Position numbers and translations under genes: made by a program. Below, in pieces: positions 10,141 through 18,079 of a DNA stretch of 64,000 bases. Below the pieces are notes generated by a model. That model made no database searches. It was given only the letters and a program-made list of their open reading frames with translations, and was not told the origin of the DNA. This DNA comes from Gammaproteobacteria bacterium. Lineage in GTDB: Bacteria; Pseudomonadota; Gammaproteobacteria; Pseudomonadales; UBA5518. The stretch covers positions 310,001 through 374,000 of the forward strand of contig JADKDK010000002.1 in NCBI GenBank assembly GCA_016718385.1. Direction: 5' to 3'. Every line of letters begins with the position of its first letter. Position 1 is the first letter of the stretch.

Positions 10141-10597
10141 CGCCGCGCCCCCCGCTGCTCGCTTCGTCCATGGTCTGCCCGGCCTTCAGCGCCTCGTGCA
10201 CTTCCGGCGGCATGTAGTTCTCGTCGTGCTTGGCGAGCACCTGCGTGGCGCGGAAGCTGCCGTCAGCGAGCAGTTCCCCGTTGGCGACAATGCCCTGTCC
10301 CTCGGCGAACAGGTCGGGGAGGATGCCCTGGTAGGCAATCTTCAGCTCGGCCTGGTTGTCGGTCACCGTGAACCCGACCTCGAGCCCCGAATCCGAGCGA
10401 CTGAGGCTGCCCGGCACCACGAGTCCGCCGACGCGGATGGTCTTGCCCGCCGGCGCCTCCCCGGCGGCAACCTGCGCCGGGGCGTAAAAGAAGTTCATGT
10501 TGTCGCGCAGGGCCCAGAACACCAGCCCGGCGGCGACACTGGCCCCGATCACGATGAACAACACGATGTACAGGCGCTGCTTGCGCAGGGGATGCAT
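10130..10597 (-). CDS. ccmE: Haem chaperone CcmE
   Basis: Membrane-anchored periplasmic haem chaperone that binds haem covalently through a histidine and delivers it to CcmF. The 155 residues comprise a basic N-terminus (MHPLRKQRLYIV), one membrane helix, an OB-fold beta barrel (GGLVVPGSLSRSDSGLEVGF, VTDNQAELKIAYQGILPDLF) and the haem-binding motif KHDENYMPPE with the ligating His. It follows ccmD and overlaps ccmF, as in the usual ccm order. Confidence 0.96.
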   Translation of the reverse strand: MHPLRKQRLYIVLFIVIGASVAAGLVFWALRDNMNFFYAPAQVAAGEAPAGKTIRVGGLVVPGSLSRSDSGLEVGFTVTDNQAELKIAYQGILPDLFAEGQGIVANGELLADGSFRATQVLAKHDENYMPPEVHEALKAGQTMDEASSGGRGDGR

Positions 10598-10603
10598 GGC
10601 GTT

Positions 10604-10793
10604 TCAGCCTCCGGTCGATGAGGAGACGCGCGGCGCGCAGCCGTGCGCGCACGCGATCGAGCGCGCGCCGGCGGCGCGCCAGCGGCGCGCGCACGAGACC
10701 GACCAGCACGAGCAGCACGATGGCGTAGGCACCCCAGACGTAGGGGCCGTGTCCGTCCATGTGCCAGAGCTGCGCGAGATTGTCGAAATACAT
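10604..10793 (-). CDS. ccmD: Haem exporter accessory protein CcmD (end uncertain, probable frameshift)
   Basis: Small membrane protein that helps release holo-CcmE from the CcmABC complex. The ATG at 10793, 5 bp after ccmC, gives MYFDNLAQLWHMDGHGPYVW followed by one helix (GAYAIVLLVLVGLV) and a basic tail, the classic CcmD pattern. As sequenced, the frame has no nearby stop and would run through ccmE to 10263 (176 residues), which is not normal for this family. A TGA at 10604-10606, just before ccmE, is one frame away and would end the protein at the usual length of about 62 residues. A small indel in the GCGC-rich tail (about 10620-10690) would explain this. The end given is the inferred one. 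Confidence 0.8.
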
Positions 10794-10798
10794 CTTCT

Positions 10799-11548
10799 TC
10801 AAGCGGAGACCTTGCCCGTCGTCGCGAGTTCCTCGACCCAGCGCGACTTCTCCTCGCGCTCGAGGATCTCGCTGCGCAGGCTGAGCAGCACCGCCAGCGC
10901 GTAGAAACAGTAAAAACCCGCGATCATCACGACCAGCGGCTGGAACATGTCGGCGTGCATGCTCGGTGCGCCGGTGAACTTGATGGTCGCCGGCTGGTGC
11001 AGGCTGTACCACCAGTCGACTGACTTGTAGATGATCGGGATGTTCACGGTGCCGACAAGCGCGAGCACCGCGCAGGCCCGGGCCGCCACGTCGCGATCCT
11101 CGAAGGCCTGGTGCAGCGCAACCACGCCGAGGTACAGGAAGAACAGCACCAGCATCGAGGTGATGCGCGCATCCCAGACCCACCACGTGCCCCAGGTCGG
11201 CTTGCCCCAGATCGCCCCCGTCACGAGCGCCACGAAGGTCATCGCCGCACCGATGCCCGCGCAGGACTTCAACACCATGTCCGAGACCTTGATCTTCCAG
11301 ATCAGGCTGACCGCGCCCGCGGCGGCCATCAGGTAGTAGCCGGCCAGCGAGATGAAAGCCGCCGGCACGTGGATGAAGATGATCCGGTAGCTGTTGCCCT
11401 GGCGGAAATCGGGCGGCGCGAACGCCAGCCCCCAGACGGCGCCCGAGAGCAGCAGCGCAGCCGACACCAGCCCGAGCCACGGCAGCCACGGCGTCGTGAT
11501 CCGGTAGCACCAGCGGGGAGAACCGAGTTTATGGATGAAGGACCACAC
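10799..11548 (-). CDS. ccmC: Haem exporter protein CcmC
   Basis: Integral membrane protein that binds haem and loads it onto CcmE. I choose the GTG at 11548, giving MWSFIHKLGSPRWCY, which matches the usual N-terminus; a longer ATG form starting at 11638 adds 30 residues unlike the family. The 249-residue protein has six membrane helices and the WWD signature GTWWVWDARITSMLVLFFLY. It is followed after 5 bp by ccmD. It is separated from ccmB by 260 bp, unusual for ccmABC. On the minus strand, TATACT (11608-11613) is a plausible -10 for a local promoter. Confidence 0.93.
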   Translation of the reverse strand: MWSFIHKLGSPRWCYRITTPWLPWLGLVSAALLLSGAVWGLAFAPPDFRQGNSYRIIFIHVPAAFISLAGYYLMAAAGAVSLIWKIKVSDMVLKSCAGIGAAMTFVALVTGAIWGKPTWGTWWVWDARITSMLVLFFLYLGVVALHQAFEDRDVAARACAVLALVGTVNIPIIYKSVDWWYSLHQPATIKFTGAPSMHADMFQPLVVMIAGFYCFYALAVLLSLRSEILEREEKSRWVEELATTGKVSA

Positions 11549-11660
11549 GCGTCGTGTACAACCATCGCCAGTTTTGAAGAGTGCCGCGGCCGGCCGCGGC
11601 GGGCGGCAGTATATCCGATATGCATCCGCGCGGATCACGCGCGCTGGCGGGTCACGCCGC

Positions 11661-11674
11661 TTGATTCAAATCAA
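11661..11674. promoter_or_regulatory. Perfect Anr/FNR box
   Basis: TTGATTCAAATCAA is an exact match to the FNR/Anr consensus TTGAT-N4-ATCAA. It lies in the ccmB-ccmC gap. On the plus strand its centre (11667.5) is exactly 41.5 bp before a start at 11709 predicted from the -10-like TATTGT at 11697-11702, the classic activator position. On the minus strand it lies about 66 bp before the start predicted from TATACT upstream of ccmC. The sequence match is direct; control by an oxygen sensor is inferred. Confidence 0.7.
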
Positions 11675-11708
11675 ATACCCCCGGGGTCTACGCGTGTATT
11701 GTGCGAAT

Positions 11709-11810
11709 GCCCGTCGTGAAACGGATGGCCCGCAGGGTTCCGTTTCCTCCGCCGGGTTGTTGTTTTTGTTCTCTCCTCCTTCAATCCCGGCCTCGCGCCG
11801 GGATTTTTTT
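11709..11810 (+). ncRNA. Candidate Anr-activated small RNA antisense to the ccm operon
   Basis: No coding sequence fits this stretch, yet on the plus strand it has the parts of a bacterial sRNA: an Anr box at -41.5, a -10-like TATTGT, a 5' stem-loop (GAAACGGA 11718-11725 pairing with TCCGTTTC 11739-11746), an unpaired U/C-rich middle containing CTCTCCTCCTT (11771-11781, complementary to Shine-Dalgarno sequences), and an intrinsic terminator. Predicted length is about 100 nt. The layout resembles the FNR-activated FnrS of enteric bacteria, without obvious sequence similarity. Its 3' end abuts the ccmB stop codon on the other strand. Existence and targets are inferred. Confidence 0.5.
11783..11810 (+). 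terminator. Intrinsic terminator of the candidate sRNA
   Basis: AATCCCGGC (11783-11791), loop CTCGC, GCCGGGATT (11797-11805), then a T run to 11810: a perfect 9-bp G/C-rich stem followed by seven Ts counting those closing the stem. The T run makes it a plus-strand terminator. No plus-strand protein gene precedes it, which is a main reason for proposing the small RNA. On the minus strand no T run follows the stem. Confidence 0.75.
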
Positions 11811-12487
11811 CAGTGGTCCAGGCTGATGCGCAGCGCGGCGCCGACCGCGAGCGGGGCCAGCGTGAGCGCGACCAGCGCGAAGGCGCCGAGGATCGCCAGG
11901 TGCGGCAGGTAGTCGGCACCCAGCGCCGCGGCATCGACCGCGGCCGTGCCGAACACCAGCACCGGGATGTAGAACGGCAGGATCAGCAGCGACAGCAGGA
12001 TGCCGCCCTTGCGCAAGCCCACCGTGAGCGCCGCCCCGATGCCCCCCACCAGGCTGAGTGTCAGCGTGCCCAGCAGCAACGACAGCAGCAGCGCCGGAGC
12101 CGCCGCCGCCGGGAGGTAGAGCATCCCCCCCATCAGCGGCGAGAGCAGCGTGAGCGGCAGCCCGGTGACGAGCCAGTGCACCGCGATCTTCGCGATCGCC
12201 AGCAGGTACAGCGGATCGGGGCTGCGCAGCAGTTGCTCCAGCGAGCCGTCGTCGTGATCGGCGCGAAACACCATGTCCGTCGACAGCAGCGAGGCCAGCA
12301 ACGCGACCACCCACAGCACGCCGGGTGCGATGCGCGCGAGATCCTCCGGCGTCGGCCCGATGCCGAGCGGGAACAGCGCGATCACGATCACGAAGAACAC
12401 CAGCGGGTTGGCGATGTCGCCACGGCGGCGCAGCGCGATCAGCAGGTCCCTGCGCAGGGTCTCGGCAAATGCGCCCCGGATGTCCAT
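11810..12487 (-). CDS. ccmB: Haem exporter membrane protein CcmB
   Basis: Membrane partner of the CcmA ATPase; CcmAB drives release of haem-loaded CcmE. The ATG at 12487 overlaps the ccmA stop (ATGA) and yields 225 residues: MDIRGAFAETLRRDLLIALR, then VFFVIVIALFPLGIGP and six membrane helices, ending ALRISLDH. Segments such as LLSTDMVFRADHDDGSLEQL are typical of CcmB. The long upstream reading-frame extension is a shadow of ccmA. Confidence 0.95.
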   Translation of the reverse strand: MDIRGAFAETLRRDLLIALRRRGDIANPLVFFVIVIALFPLGIGPTPEDLARIAPGVLWVVALLASLLSTDMVFRADHDDGSLEQLLRSPDPLYLLAIAKIAVHWLVTGLPLTLLSPLMGGMLYLPAAAAPALLLSLLLGTLTLSLVGGIGAALTVGLRKGGILLSLLILPFYIPVLVFGTAAVDAAALGADYLPHLAILGAFALVALTLAPLAVGAALRISLDH

Positions 12488-13134
12488 CAATCCACCATCT
12501 GCTGGCCGAGCATGAGCCGGCGCAGCCCGTTCGCGAGCCCGAGGCGGTGATGCGTGGTGAGCAGCACCGCGCCACCTGCCGCGGCATGCGCGGCGATCAG
12601 CGATTCGAGTTCGCCCACGCCGGCGAGGTCGATCGCGGTGAAGGGCTCGTCGAGGATCCACAGCGTCGCGGGACTGAGCAGGAGCCGCGCCAGCGCGATG
12701 CGCCGCTTCTGACCGGCGGACAAACGCTGCGCGGGCGTGTGCAGATAGCCCGCGAGGCCGGTGCGGGCCAGCGCCTCCTCGATGGCGAGCGGCCGCACCC
12801 CGCCCCACAGCGAGGCGTGCCAGCGCAGGCTCTCGACCGGCGTCAGCGCCGGATTGATCGCCGCTTCGTGACCGAGGTAAAGCGACTCGCGCAGGAACTC
12901 GTAGCGCGCGCGGCCGATGTCCTCGCCACGCCACATGACGCGGCCGGTGCAGCGCTGCGAGAGGCCCGCGATGGTGCGCAGCATCGTGGTCTTGCCGCAG
13001 CCGTTGGGTCCCGCGACCTGCATGACCTCGCCCGCGCGCAGCTCGAACCGCACGTCCTCGAACAGCAGGCGCTCGTCGCGTTCGCAGCGCAGCGCGCGAA
13101 CCTCGAGCAACGGAACCGAGGCCTGTTGCGCCAT
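12487..13134 (-). CDS. ccmA: Haem exporter ATP-binding protein CcmA
   Basis: ABC ATPase of the CcmAB complex. The 215 residues contain Walker A GPNGCGKTTMLRTIAG, the Q-loop region, signature LSAGQKRRIALARLLL, Walker B LWILDEPFTAID and the switch His in VLLTTHHRL. The length is typical. First gene of the minus-strand ccm cluster; the 137 bp before it contain a symmetric promoter-like palindrome shared with fliK. Confidence 0.96.
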   Translation of the reverse strand: MAQQASVPLLEVRALRCERDERLLFEDVRFELRAGEVMQVAGPNGCGKTTMLRTIAGLSQRCTGRVMWRGEDIGRARYEFLRESLYLGHEAAINPALTPVESLRWHASLWGGVRPLAIEEALARTGLAGYLHTPAQRLSAGQKRRIALARLLLSPATLWILDEPFTAIDLAGVGELESLIAAHAAAGGAVLLTTHHRLGLANGLRRLMLGQQMVD

Positions 13135-13212
13135 CGCGGGGGTTTCCGGGGGTTGTGGGACGGTGTGCGCCGGGGTTGCCCTACGGACTCAACTTCCGGC
13201 GAGCGCCGCCGC

Positions 13213-13241
13213 TATAATCGCATCGAATCGACGCGATTATA
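13213..13241. promoter_or_regulatory. 29-bp palindrome carrying mirrored -10 boxes between ccmA and fliK
   Basis: Arms TATAATCGC (13213-13221) and GCGATTATA (13233-13241) are a perfect inverted repeat, and the 11-bp spacer itself contains TCGA-A-TCGA. Each arm begins with a consensus TATAAT, one on each strand, so the site could serve rightward (fliK) and leftward (ccmA) transcription, with start points inside the palindrome. A -35-like TTGCCA lies about 19 bp upstream on the minus strand; the plus-strand -35 is weak. It may also be an operator. Roles are inferred. Confidence 0.5.
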
Positions 13242-13271
13242 AGTGAAGCTCTCACCCCGCTGGCAACGAGC

Positions 13272-15349
13272 ATGGACATGAACCCGGGCAGCGTGCTGCC
13301 GCGCGCACTGCAGGCCCAGCTCGGCCTGCCCCCGCCGCCCGCGGGCGTCGCACCGCCGCCGTGGCCGATCGACGCGCTCGAGGCGCTGGTGATCGCCGCC
13401 CGCCCGCTGGCGACACCGTCCACTGGCTGGCAGCTCGAAATCGACATCGGCGGGGAGCGCGTGCAGATGAACAGCACCACACTGCTGGCCGCGGGTACGC
13501 GCCTGCTGCTGCGCGCGCTGTCGCCGCAACGCGTGCGCGTCGAACAGGTGCTGAGCGAGCCGGCGCAACTGCAGCCGCTGCGCAACGCCCTGCGTAGCGA
13601 CCTCCCGGCCCAGCTCCCGCTGCGAGAGGCCATCGGGGGCCTGGCGATGCTGGCTGCCGATCCCGCGCTCCCCGAACCGTTGCGCGCGCGCATCGGGCAG
13701 CTGCTCGCGCAGCTCCCCGATCCCGCACAGTTGCAGCTGGCCGCCGGCCTGCGCGCGGCGGTGCTGAACAGCGGCAGCTTCCTCGAACCACGCCTGCGCG
13801 AACTGACGATGGCCGCCACCGTCGCGTCTGCGCCGCCCGCCGCCGCACGCACCGCCAGCGCTGCTGCCGCGCCCTCGCCCGCCACCGCCATCGGCTCCAC
13901 CCCATCCGCGCGGCTCGCACCCGCAGCCGTCGCGGCGCCCGCCACCGGTCCGCGCGCCGCGCTGGCCGCACTGCTGCGCCTGCTGCTCCCGGCGCGCGCC
14001 GGCCCCGCTCCAGCGAATGCTCCCGTCGCCGCGGGCCCGGCGGGCGCATCGCCGCCGTCGGCCCTCACCCCGGCGCTGACGGTGCCGCTCTACGATGCGC
14101 AGGGTGCGCTGCAGCGGGCGGGCGCCGCCGGCCCGTCTGCAGCCGCGCCCCGGCAGCGTAGCCGGGTAGCCACCGTGCCGCTCACCCGGGCACCGGCCGC
14201 GCTGGCCGCCACCGCGGGCGCGCTGCCCGGCGGCATGAACGGCGCGGACACAATCACGGCGCCCCTTGCACCGCCCGGGCTGCCCGGCGCGACCGCGACG
14301 CGCGCCACCGAAGGAGCGGCGCCCGGCCTCGCGCCAGCGCCAGTCCCACCGGGCGCGTCCCCCGCGCCGCGCTCCAGCGCGCCAACGGCCGTGACCGAAG
14401 TGCCAGCCAACGCCACGGCTGGCGTTGCGACCCGACTCACCGTGCCCGATGCCTCGTCGCCCGGCCCCGCGGCGAGACCGGCGGGCCTATCCGCGGCGCC
14501 CGCCGCCGGCACCGGCGACACACCGCGGCCCGGGCTGGGCGCGGCGCCCGCTGCCTTCCCCGGGGCCGGCACCGACACAGCGGCGCGCGGCGTCGCGCCC
14601 GCGGGCGTTGCCGCAGATCTGAAGGGCCAGCTGTTCGTGCTGCTGGAAGCGGCGTCGGGTTGGCTGCGCGCGCCCCGACGCAGGTCGCGCGTGGATGCCC
14701 GGCGCCGTGCCTTCGCCCGGCCTGCCGCTGTACACGGCGCGCGGCCTCTTCGCCGGCGAGGCGCCGCCGTGGAAACCCTGCCCTGGCACAACCCGCCGCG
14801 GCCCAGCTGGCGCGCCTGGCGGCAGCAGATGGCCCGGGCCCCGATCCATCGCGACCGCGCGACCCCGAAGATCTCGTGGAAACCCTGCTGCGCTACGTGG
14901 TGGGCGCACTGGCCCGCACCCGCGTGCACCAGTTGGGGGGGCATCCCGAAAGCCGCCGCCAGGGCGACAGCGGCGCGCTCCAGGCCTGGAGCGTCGAGAT
15001 TCCGATCGCGCAGGGCACACGGATGGACGTACTGGAGATGCAGGTCGAGGAGCACGGCCGGCACGAGGGGCCGCGCGGTGGCGCCGAGCGCGTGTGGCAG
15101 GTGCTGATGCGCCTGGACCTCGAACAGGTCGGTCCGCTGCACGCCCTGCTGCGACTGAGCGGCACGCGACTGTCCACCACGCTGTGGATCGAGAACCCCG
15201 GCGCGCTGGCCCCGGCGCGCGATACGCTCGCCGAACTCGGCGATTTGCTGCGCGCCGAGGGCGTCGACGTCACCCGGCTCGAGTGCCTGCCCGGATCGCC
15301 GCCCCCGCGGGCACGCGGCCACGACAACCTGCTGGACGTGAGCACCTGA
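13272..15349 (+). CDS. fliK: Flagellar hook-length control protein FliK (apparent frameshifts)
   Basis: FliK measures hook length and switches the export gate from hook to filament substrates. From the ATG at 13272 one frame encodes the N-terminal domain (WQLEIDIGGERVQMNSTTLL, RLLLRALSPQRVRVEQVL) and a long Ala/Pro-rich linker. The conserved C-terminal domain (DPEDLVETLLRYVVGALART, VWQVLMRLDLEQVGPLHALL) is in another frame ending at 15349. Between about 14650 and 14800, pieces that look real (PSPGLPLYTARGLF, VETLPWHNP, AAAQLARLAAADG) lie in three different frames, so several small indels in G/C runs must be assumed. The stop overlaps the next gene's start (TGATG). Confidence 0.8.
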
Positions 15350-15717
15350 TGGACGGCCCGCAACGACCCGCGCGCCGCGCGATCGCGCTCGAATACGACG
15401 GCGCGCGCGCGCCGCGGATATCGGCGCTGGGAGAGGACGCGGTGGCGCGCGAGATCATCGCGCTGGCGCGCGAACACGGCGTACCGCTGCTGGAGAATGC
15501 CGAGTTGGCCGGGTTGCTGGCGCAACTCGATCTCGGCGACGAGATACCCGAGACCCTCTACCGCTGCGTGGCGCAGATCATCGCGTTCGCCTACCGGCTG
15601 CGCGGGCGCTTCCCGCGCGACTGGACAGCGCCGGAGGGCGGCGCCGAACCGGGCGCAACGCCACCTTCAGCCTGGGCCGCGCCGCCCTCAGCCGGGCCGC
15701 AGTCCACCGAGCCGTGA
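15349..15717 (+). CDS. FlhB C-terminal-domain-like protein (EscU/YscU/HrcU family)
   Basis: A 122-residue protein resembling the cytoplasmic C-terminal part of the export-gate switch protein FlhB, without its membrane region. Visible: RRAIALEYDGARAPRISALG, EIIALAREHGVPLLENAEL and LGDEIPETLYRCVAQIIAFA, which parallel the FlhB segments after the autocleavage site. Such short paralogues often sit beside fliK. It is coupled to fliK through TGATG. The 3' end overlaps the DUF2802 gene by 30 bp in convergent orientation. Role unproven. Confidence 0.8.
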   Translation: MDGPQRPARRAIALEYDGARAPRISALGEDAVAREIIALAREHGVPLLENAELAGLLAQLDLGDEIPETLYRCVAQIIAFAYRLRGRFPRDWTAPEGGAEPGATPPSAWAAPPSAGPQSTEP

Positions 15718-16047
15718 GCGGATCAGCAGCGACAGGCGCTGCTCGGCGACACACGCCTCCTCCGGCCGCGGCTTGGCCGGCTCGGGCTCGCGCAGCCGTG
15801 CGCGCAGGCCGGCCCCTTCCATTGCCGCGAGCCGCTGGCGCATCTCGCGCAATTCCGTCTCCAGCGCCGTGACGTGTTTGCCCATCGCAACATTGGCGCC
15901 GCTGTAGACGCGCAGCGCCTCCTCGAGCGGCGCGCAGCGCGCGCGCAGCAACCGGCGGACGTGGCGCAAGCCCGCCCACGCCACCAGCAGCGCCAGCACG
16001 GTGCCCAGGGGCGCCGCCAGCAACGTCAGCGAATCGAATGTCATCAT
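15688..16047 (-). CDS. DUF2802 family protein of the flagellar locus
   Basis: A short membrane-anchored coiled-coil protein of about 119 residues: one N-terminal helix (LTLLAAPLGTVLALLVAWAG), then YSGANVAMGKHVTALETELR and a helical, heptad-like stretch. Homologues of this kind sit downstream of parA/cheW in Pseudomonas flagellar-chemotaxis clusters. I chose the tandem ATG at 16047/16044; a GTG six bases further upstream and a longer form starting at 16110 are possible. Function unknown. Confidence 0.65.
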   Translation of the reverse strand: MMTFDSLTLLAAPLGTVLALLVAWAGLRHVRRLLRARCAPLEEALRVYSGANVAMGKHVTALETELREMRQRLAAMEGAGLRARLREPEPAKPRPEEACVAEQRLSLLIRSRLGGLRPG

Positions 16048-16157
16048 GGGCACGCCCCCCGCCGCGGCAATACCGTCGGAAAATTGTCGGCTGCCGGCTT
16101 CTTTCACCAAGCTAGCACCAAGCGTGCCACGCTTGCTCGAGCTTGCCGGTCACGGCC

Positions 16158-16964
16158 TCAGGCGGCGGGACCCAGGCGGCGCTGCGGCTCCTCGACCTCG
16201 AGCACGCCCAGGCTCGCGAGCAGTGCACGGTAGGAGCGCACGCCACGGCTTCCGGGCGCGAACTGCGAGGGCAGCGCGCCGTGCAGGCTGGCCTCGCGAA
16301 AGCTGTTGTCGAGCGGTATCACGGTATCGCCGACCCGGTCCGTGAAGGCGCGCAGCAGGGCCCGCAGGCCGCTGGCCGCCGCCTCGCTGCCGGCATCGAA
16401 CATGGTCGGCACCACTGTCCAGCCGACCTCGCGTCCGCGGGCGCGCACCACCATCGCCAGCGTGTGCGCCATGCGCTCCAGCCCCTTGATCGCCAGGTAA
16501 TCCGTCTGCACCGGCAGCAGCAGGCGCTGGCTCGCCGCCAGCGCATTGATCATCAGCACGCCGAGCACCGGCGGGGTGTCGATCAGGACGTAATCGAAAC
16601 TGCCGCGCAGCGAGGCCAGCGCGCGCGCCAGGCGCAGGCCAACGCCCTCCTCGGCGCGGAACTGCCGCTCGACTGTCGCGAGCCCCGGCGCGGCGGGAAA
16701 CAGTTTCAGCCCCGGGTGCGGCGTGGGCAGGAACATCGCGTTGAGCACCAGGGGCGGCGGCAGGCGGTGTTCGCGGAACAGGTCATAGGTGCCGTGCGCC
16801 AGGGTCACCGGATCGTGGCGGAAATAGCAGGTCAGCGATCCCTGCGGATCGAGGTCGACCATCAGCACGCGCTTGCCCGACTCGGCCAGCAGCCCGGCAC
16901 AGCTCACCACCGTGGTGGTCTTGCCCACTCCGCCCTTCTGGTTCGCGACTGCCCAGATTTCCAC
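16158..16964 (-). CDS. ParA/Soj-like ATPase of the flagellar/chemotaxis locus
   Basis: A 268-residue ParA-type ATPase starting at a GTG (16964). The deviant Walker A is ANQKGGVGKTTT at about residues 7-18, with LMVDLDPQGSL (A') and YVLIDTPPVLG (B) downstream. In Pseudomonas and Vibrio the equivalent protein (ParC/Soj-like) places chemotaxis arrays at the cell pole. Here it follows motD by about 20 bp. No cheW gene accompanies it, which is odd because that is its usual neighbour. Confidence 0.88.
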   Translation of the reverse strand: MEIWAVANQKGGVGKTTTVVSCAGLLAESGKRVLMVDLDPQGSLTCYFRHDPVTLAHGTYDLFREHRLPPPLVLNAMFLPTPHPGLKLFPAAPGLATVERQFRAEEGVGLRLARALASLRGSFDYVLIDTPPVLGVLMINALAASQRLLLPVQTDYLAIKGLERMAHTLAMVVRARGREVGWTVVPTMFDAGSEAAASGLRALLRAFTDRVGDTVIPLDNSFREASLHGALPSQFAPGSRGVRSYRALLASLGVLEVEEPQRRLGPAA

Positions 16965-16985
16965 ACCCGGCTCCCCGATCGATGA

Positions 16986-18062
16986 CTACGGCGGTTGCGC
17001 TGCCTCGGGCGGCGCAGTGGCGCCCTCGGAAGCCGCTGCGCCCTGTGCCCCACCCCGCGCCGGATCGTTGGTGTACAGGATACCCCCACCTTCGAGCTCG
17101 ACGCGAACCACGCCTGCTTGCGCCGGCGCCGCCGGCGTGGCCGCCGCAGCCGGTTGCTCCGGCCCTGCCGTCGCATCGGCTGCGCGCGGTCCCGCCTCGT
17201 TCGTCGCGACCGGCGTCGCGGGCACGGGTATCGGGGAGACCGGCGCCGGCAGCGACGTACGCGGCAACTCCGGGCGCAACCGCGCTCCGCGCGAGAGCAT
17301 GAGCACCACGCGCCGGTTGGCCGCGCGCCCCTCCTCGCTGTCGTTGCCCGCCACGGGCTGGAACTCACCATACCCGATGGCGGCAAGGCGGGTGGGCCCG
17401 ACACCGAATTCTGTGAGCAGCTTCACGATGGTCGCCGCGCGCGCCGAGGACAACTCCCAGTTGGACGGGTAGATGCCGGTGGCGATGGGCCGGTCGTCGG
17501 TAAAGCCCTCGACGCGGATCGGCAGTTCGCTGTCGCGCACTACCGCCGCCATCTCCTGCATGATCGGGCGCGCCTCGGCGCTCGCGGTCGCCTCGCCGCT
17601 GGCGAACAGCAGGCTGGACTTGAGCTCGATCTCGAGCCATTCCTCGTTGCCCTGCACCGAGATCAGGTCGCGCGCCACCAGGTCCGCGAACTGCTCCTCG
17701 ACGCGCTGCGAGATGCGGCGGAATTCCTCCGGCAGTTGCGGCTCCGAGGTGGTCGCCTTCGGCTCGTCCTCCTCGATGCGTCCGGAGCCGGGCAGCTGCT
17801 GCGGCGACTCGATCGCATCGGGCACGTTGCCCGGATTCACCGCGGTCACCGGTTCGCCGACCTGGATCGGATTGATGCTGCGCTCGGGCATGTTGAAGGC
17901 TTCGCTCAGCGTGTGCGAGAGCACGCGGAACTTGTCCTCGTTGCGCTGCGACACCGCGTACATCACCACGAAGAAGGCGAGCAGCAGCGTGAGAAAATCC
18001 GCGTAGGAAACCATCCAGCGCTCGTGGCTGACCGTGTCCTCCCGGATGATCCGCCTGGCCAT
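16986..18062 (-). CDS. motD: Flagellar motor stator protein MotD (MotB family)
   Basis: Peptidoglycan-anchored stator subunit partnering MotC. The 358 residues begin with a cytoplasmic tail, then the single membrane helix with the proton-carrying Asp (RWMVSYADFLTLLLAFFVVM), a plug/linker region, and an OmpA-like peptidoglycan-binding domain (IRVEGFTDDRPIATGIYPSN, ELSSARAATIVKLL, NRRVVLML). The C-terminal 90 residues are a Pro/Ala-rich extension. It lies 17 bp after motC. Confidence 0.93.
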   Translation of the reverse strand: MARRIIREDTVSHERWMVSYADFLTLLLAFFVVMYAVSQRNEDKFRVLSHTLSEAFNMPERSINPIQVGEPVTAVNPGNVPDAIESPQQLPGSGRIEEDEPKATTSEPQLPEEFRRISQRVEEQFADLVARDLISVQGNEEWLEIELKSSLLFASGEATASAEARPIMQEMAAVVRDSELPIRVEGFTDDRPIATGIYPSNWELSSARAATIVKLLTEFGVGPTRLAAIGYGEFQPVAGNDSEEGRAANRRVVLMLSRGARLRPELPRTSLPAPVSPIPVPATPVATNEAGPRAADATAGPEQPAAAATPAAPAQAGVVRVELEGGGILYTNDPARGGAQGAAASEGATAPPEAAQPP

Positions 18063-18079
18063 CGCCGGCGTCGCCCCGC

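Noticed and set aside
10263..11510. 415-residue frame spanning ccmC, ccmD and ccmE
   Set aside because: Only the CcmD portion beginning at 10793 matches a known protein; the rest is a shadow of ccmC and ccmE.
11661..11674. The Anr box counted as a sixth TTGAAT-type operator
   Set aside because: It shares the string ATTCAA but its symmetry is TTGAT-N4-ATCAA, a different and well-known motif.
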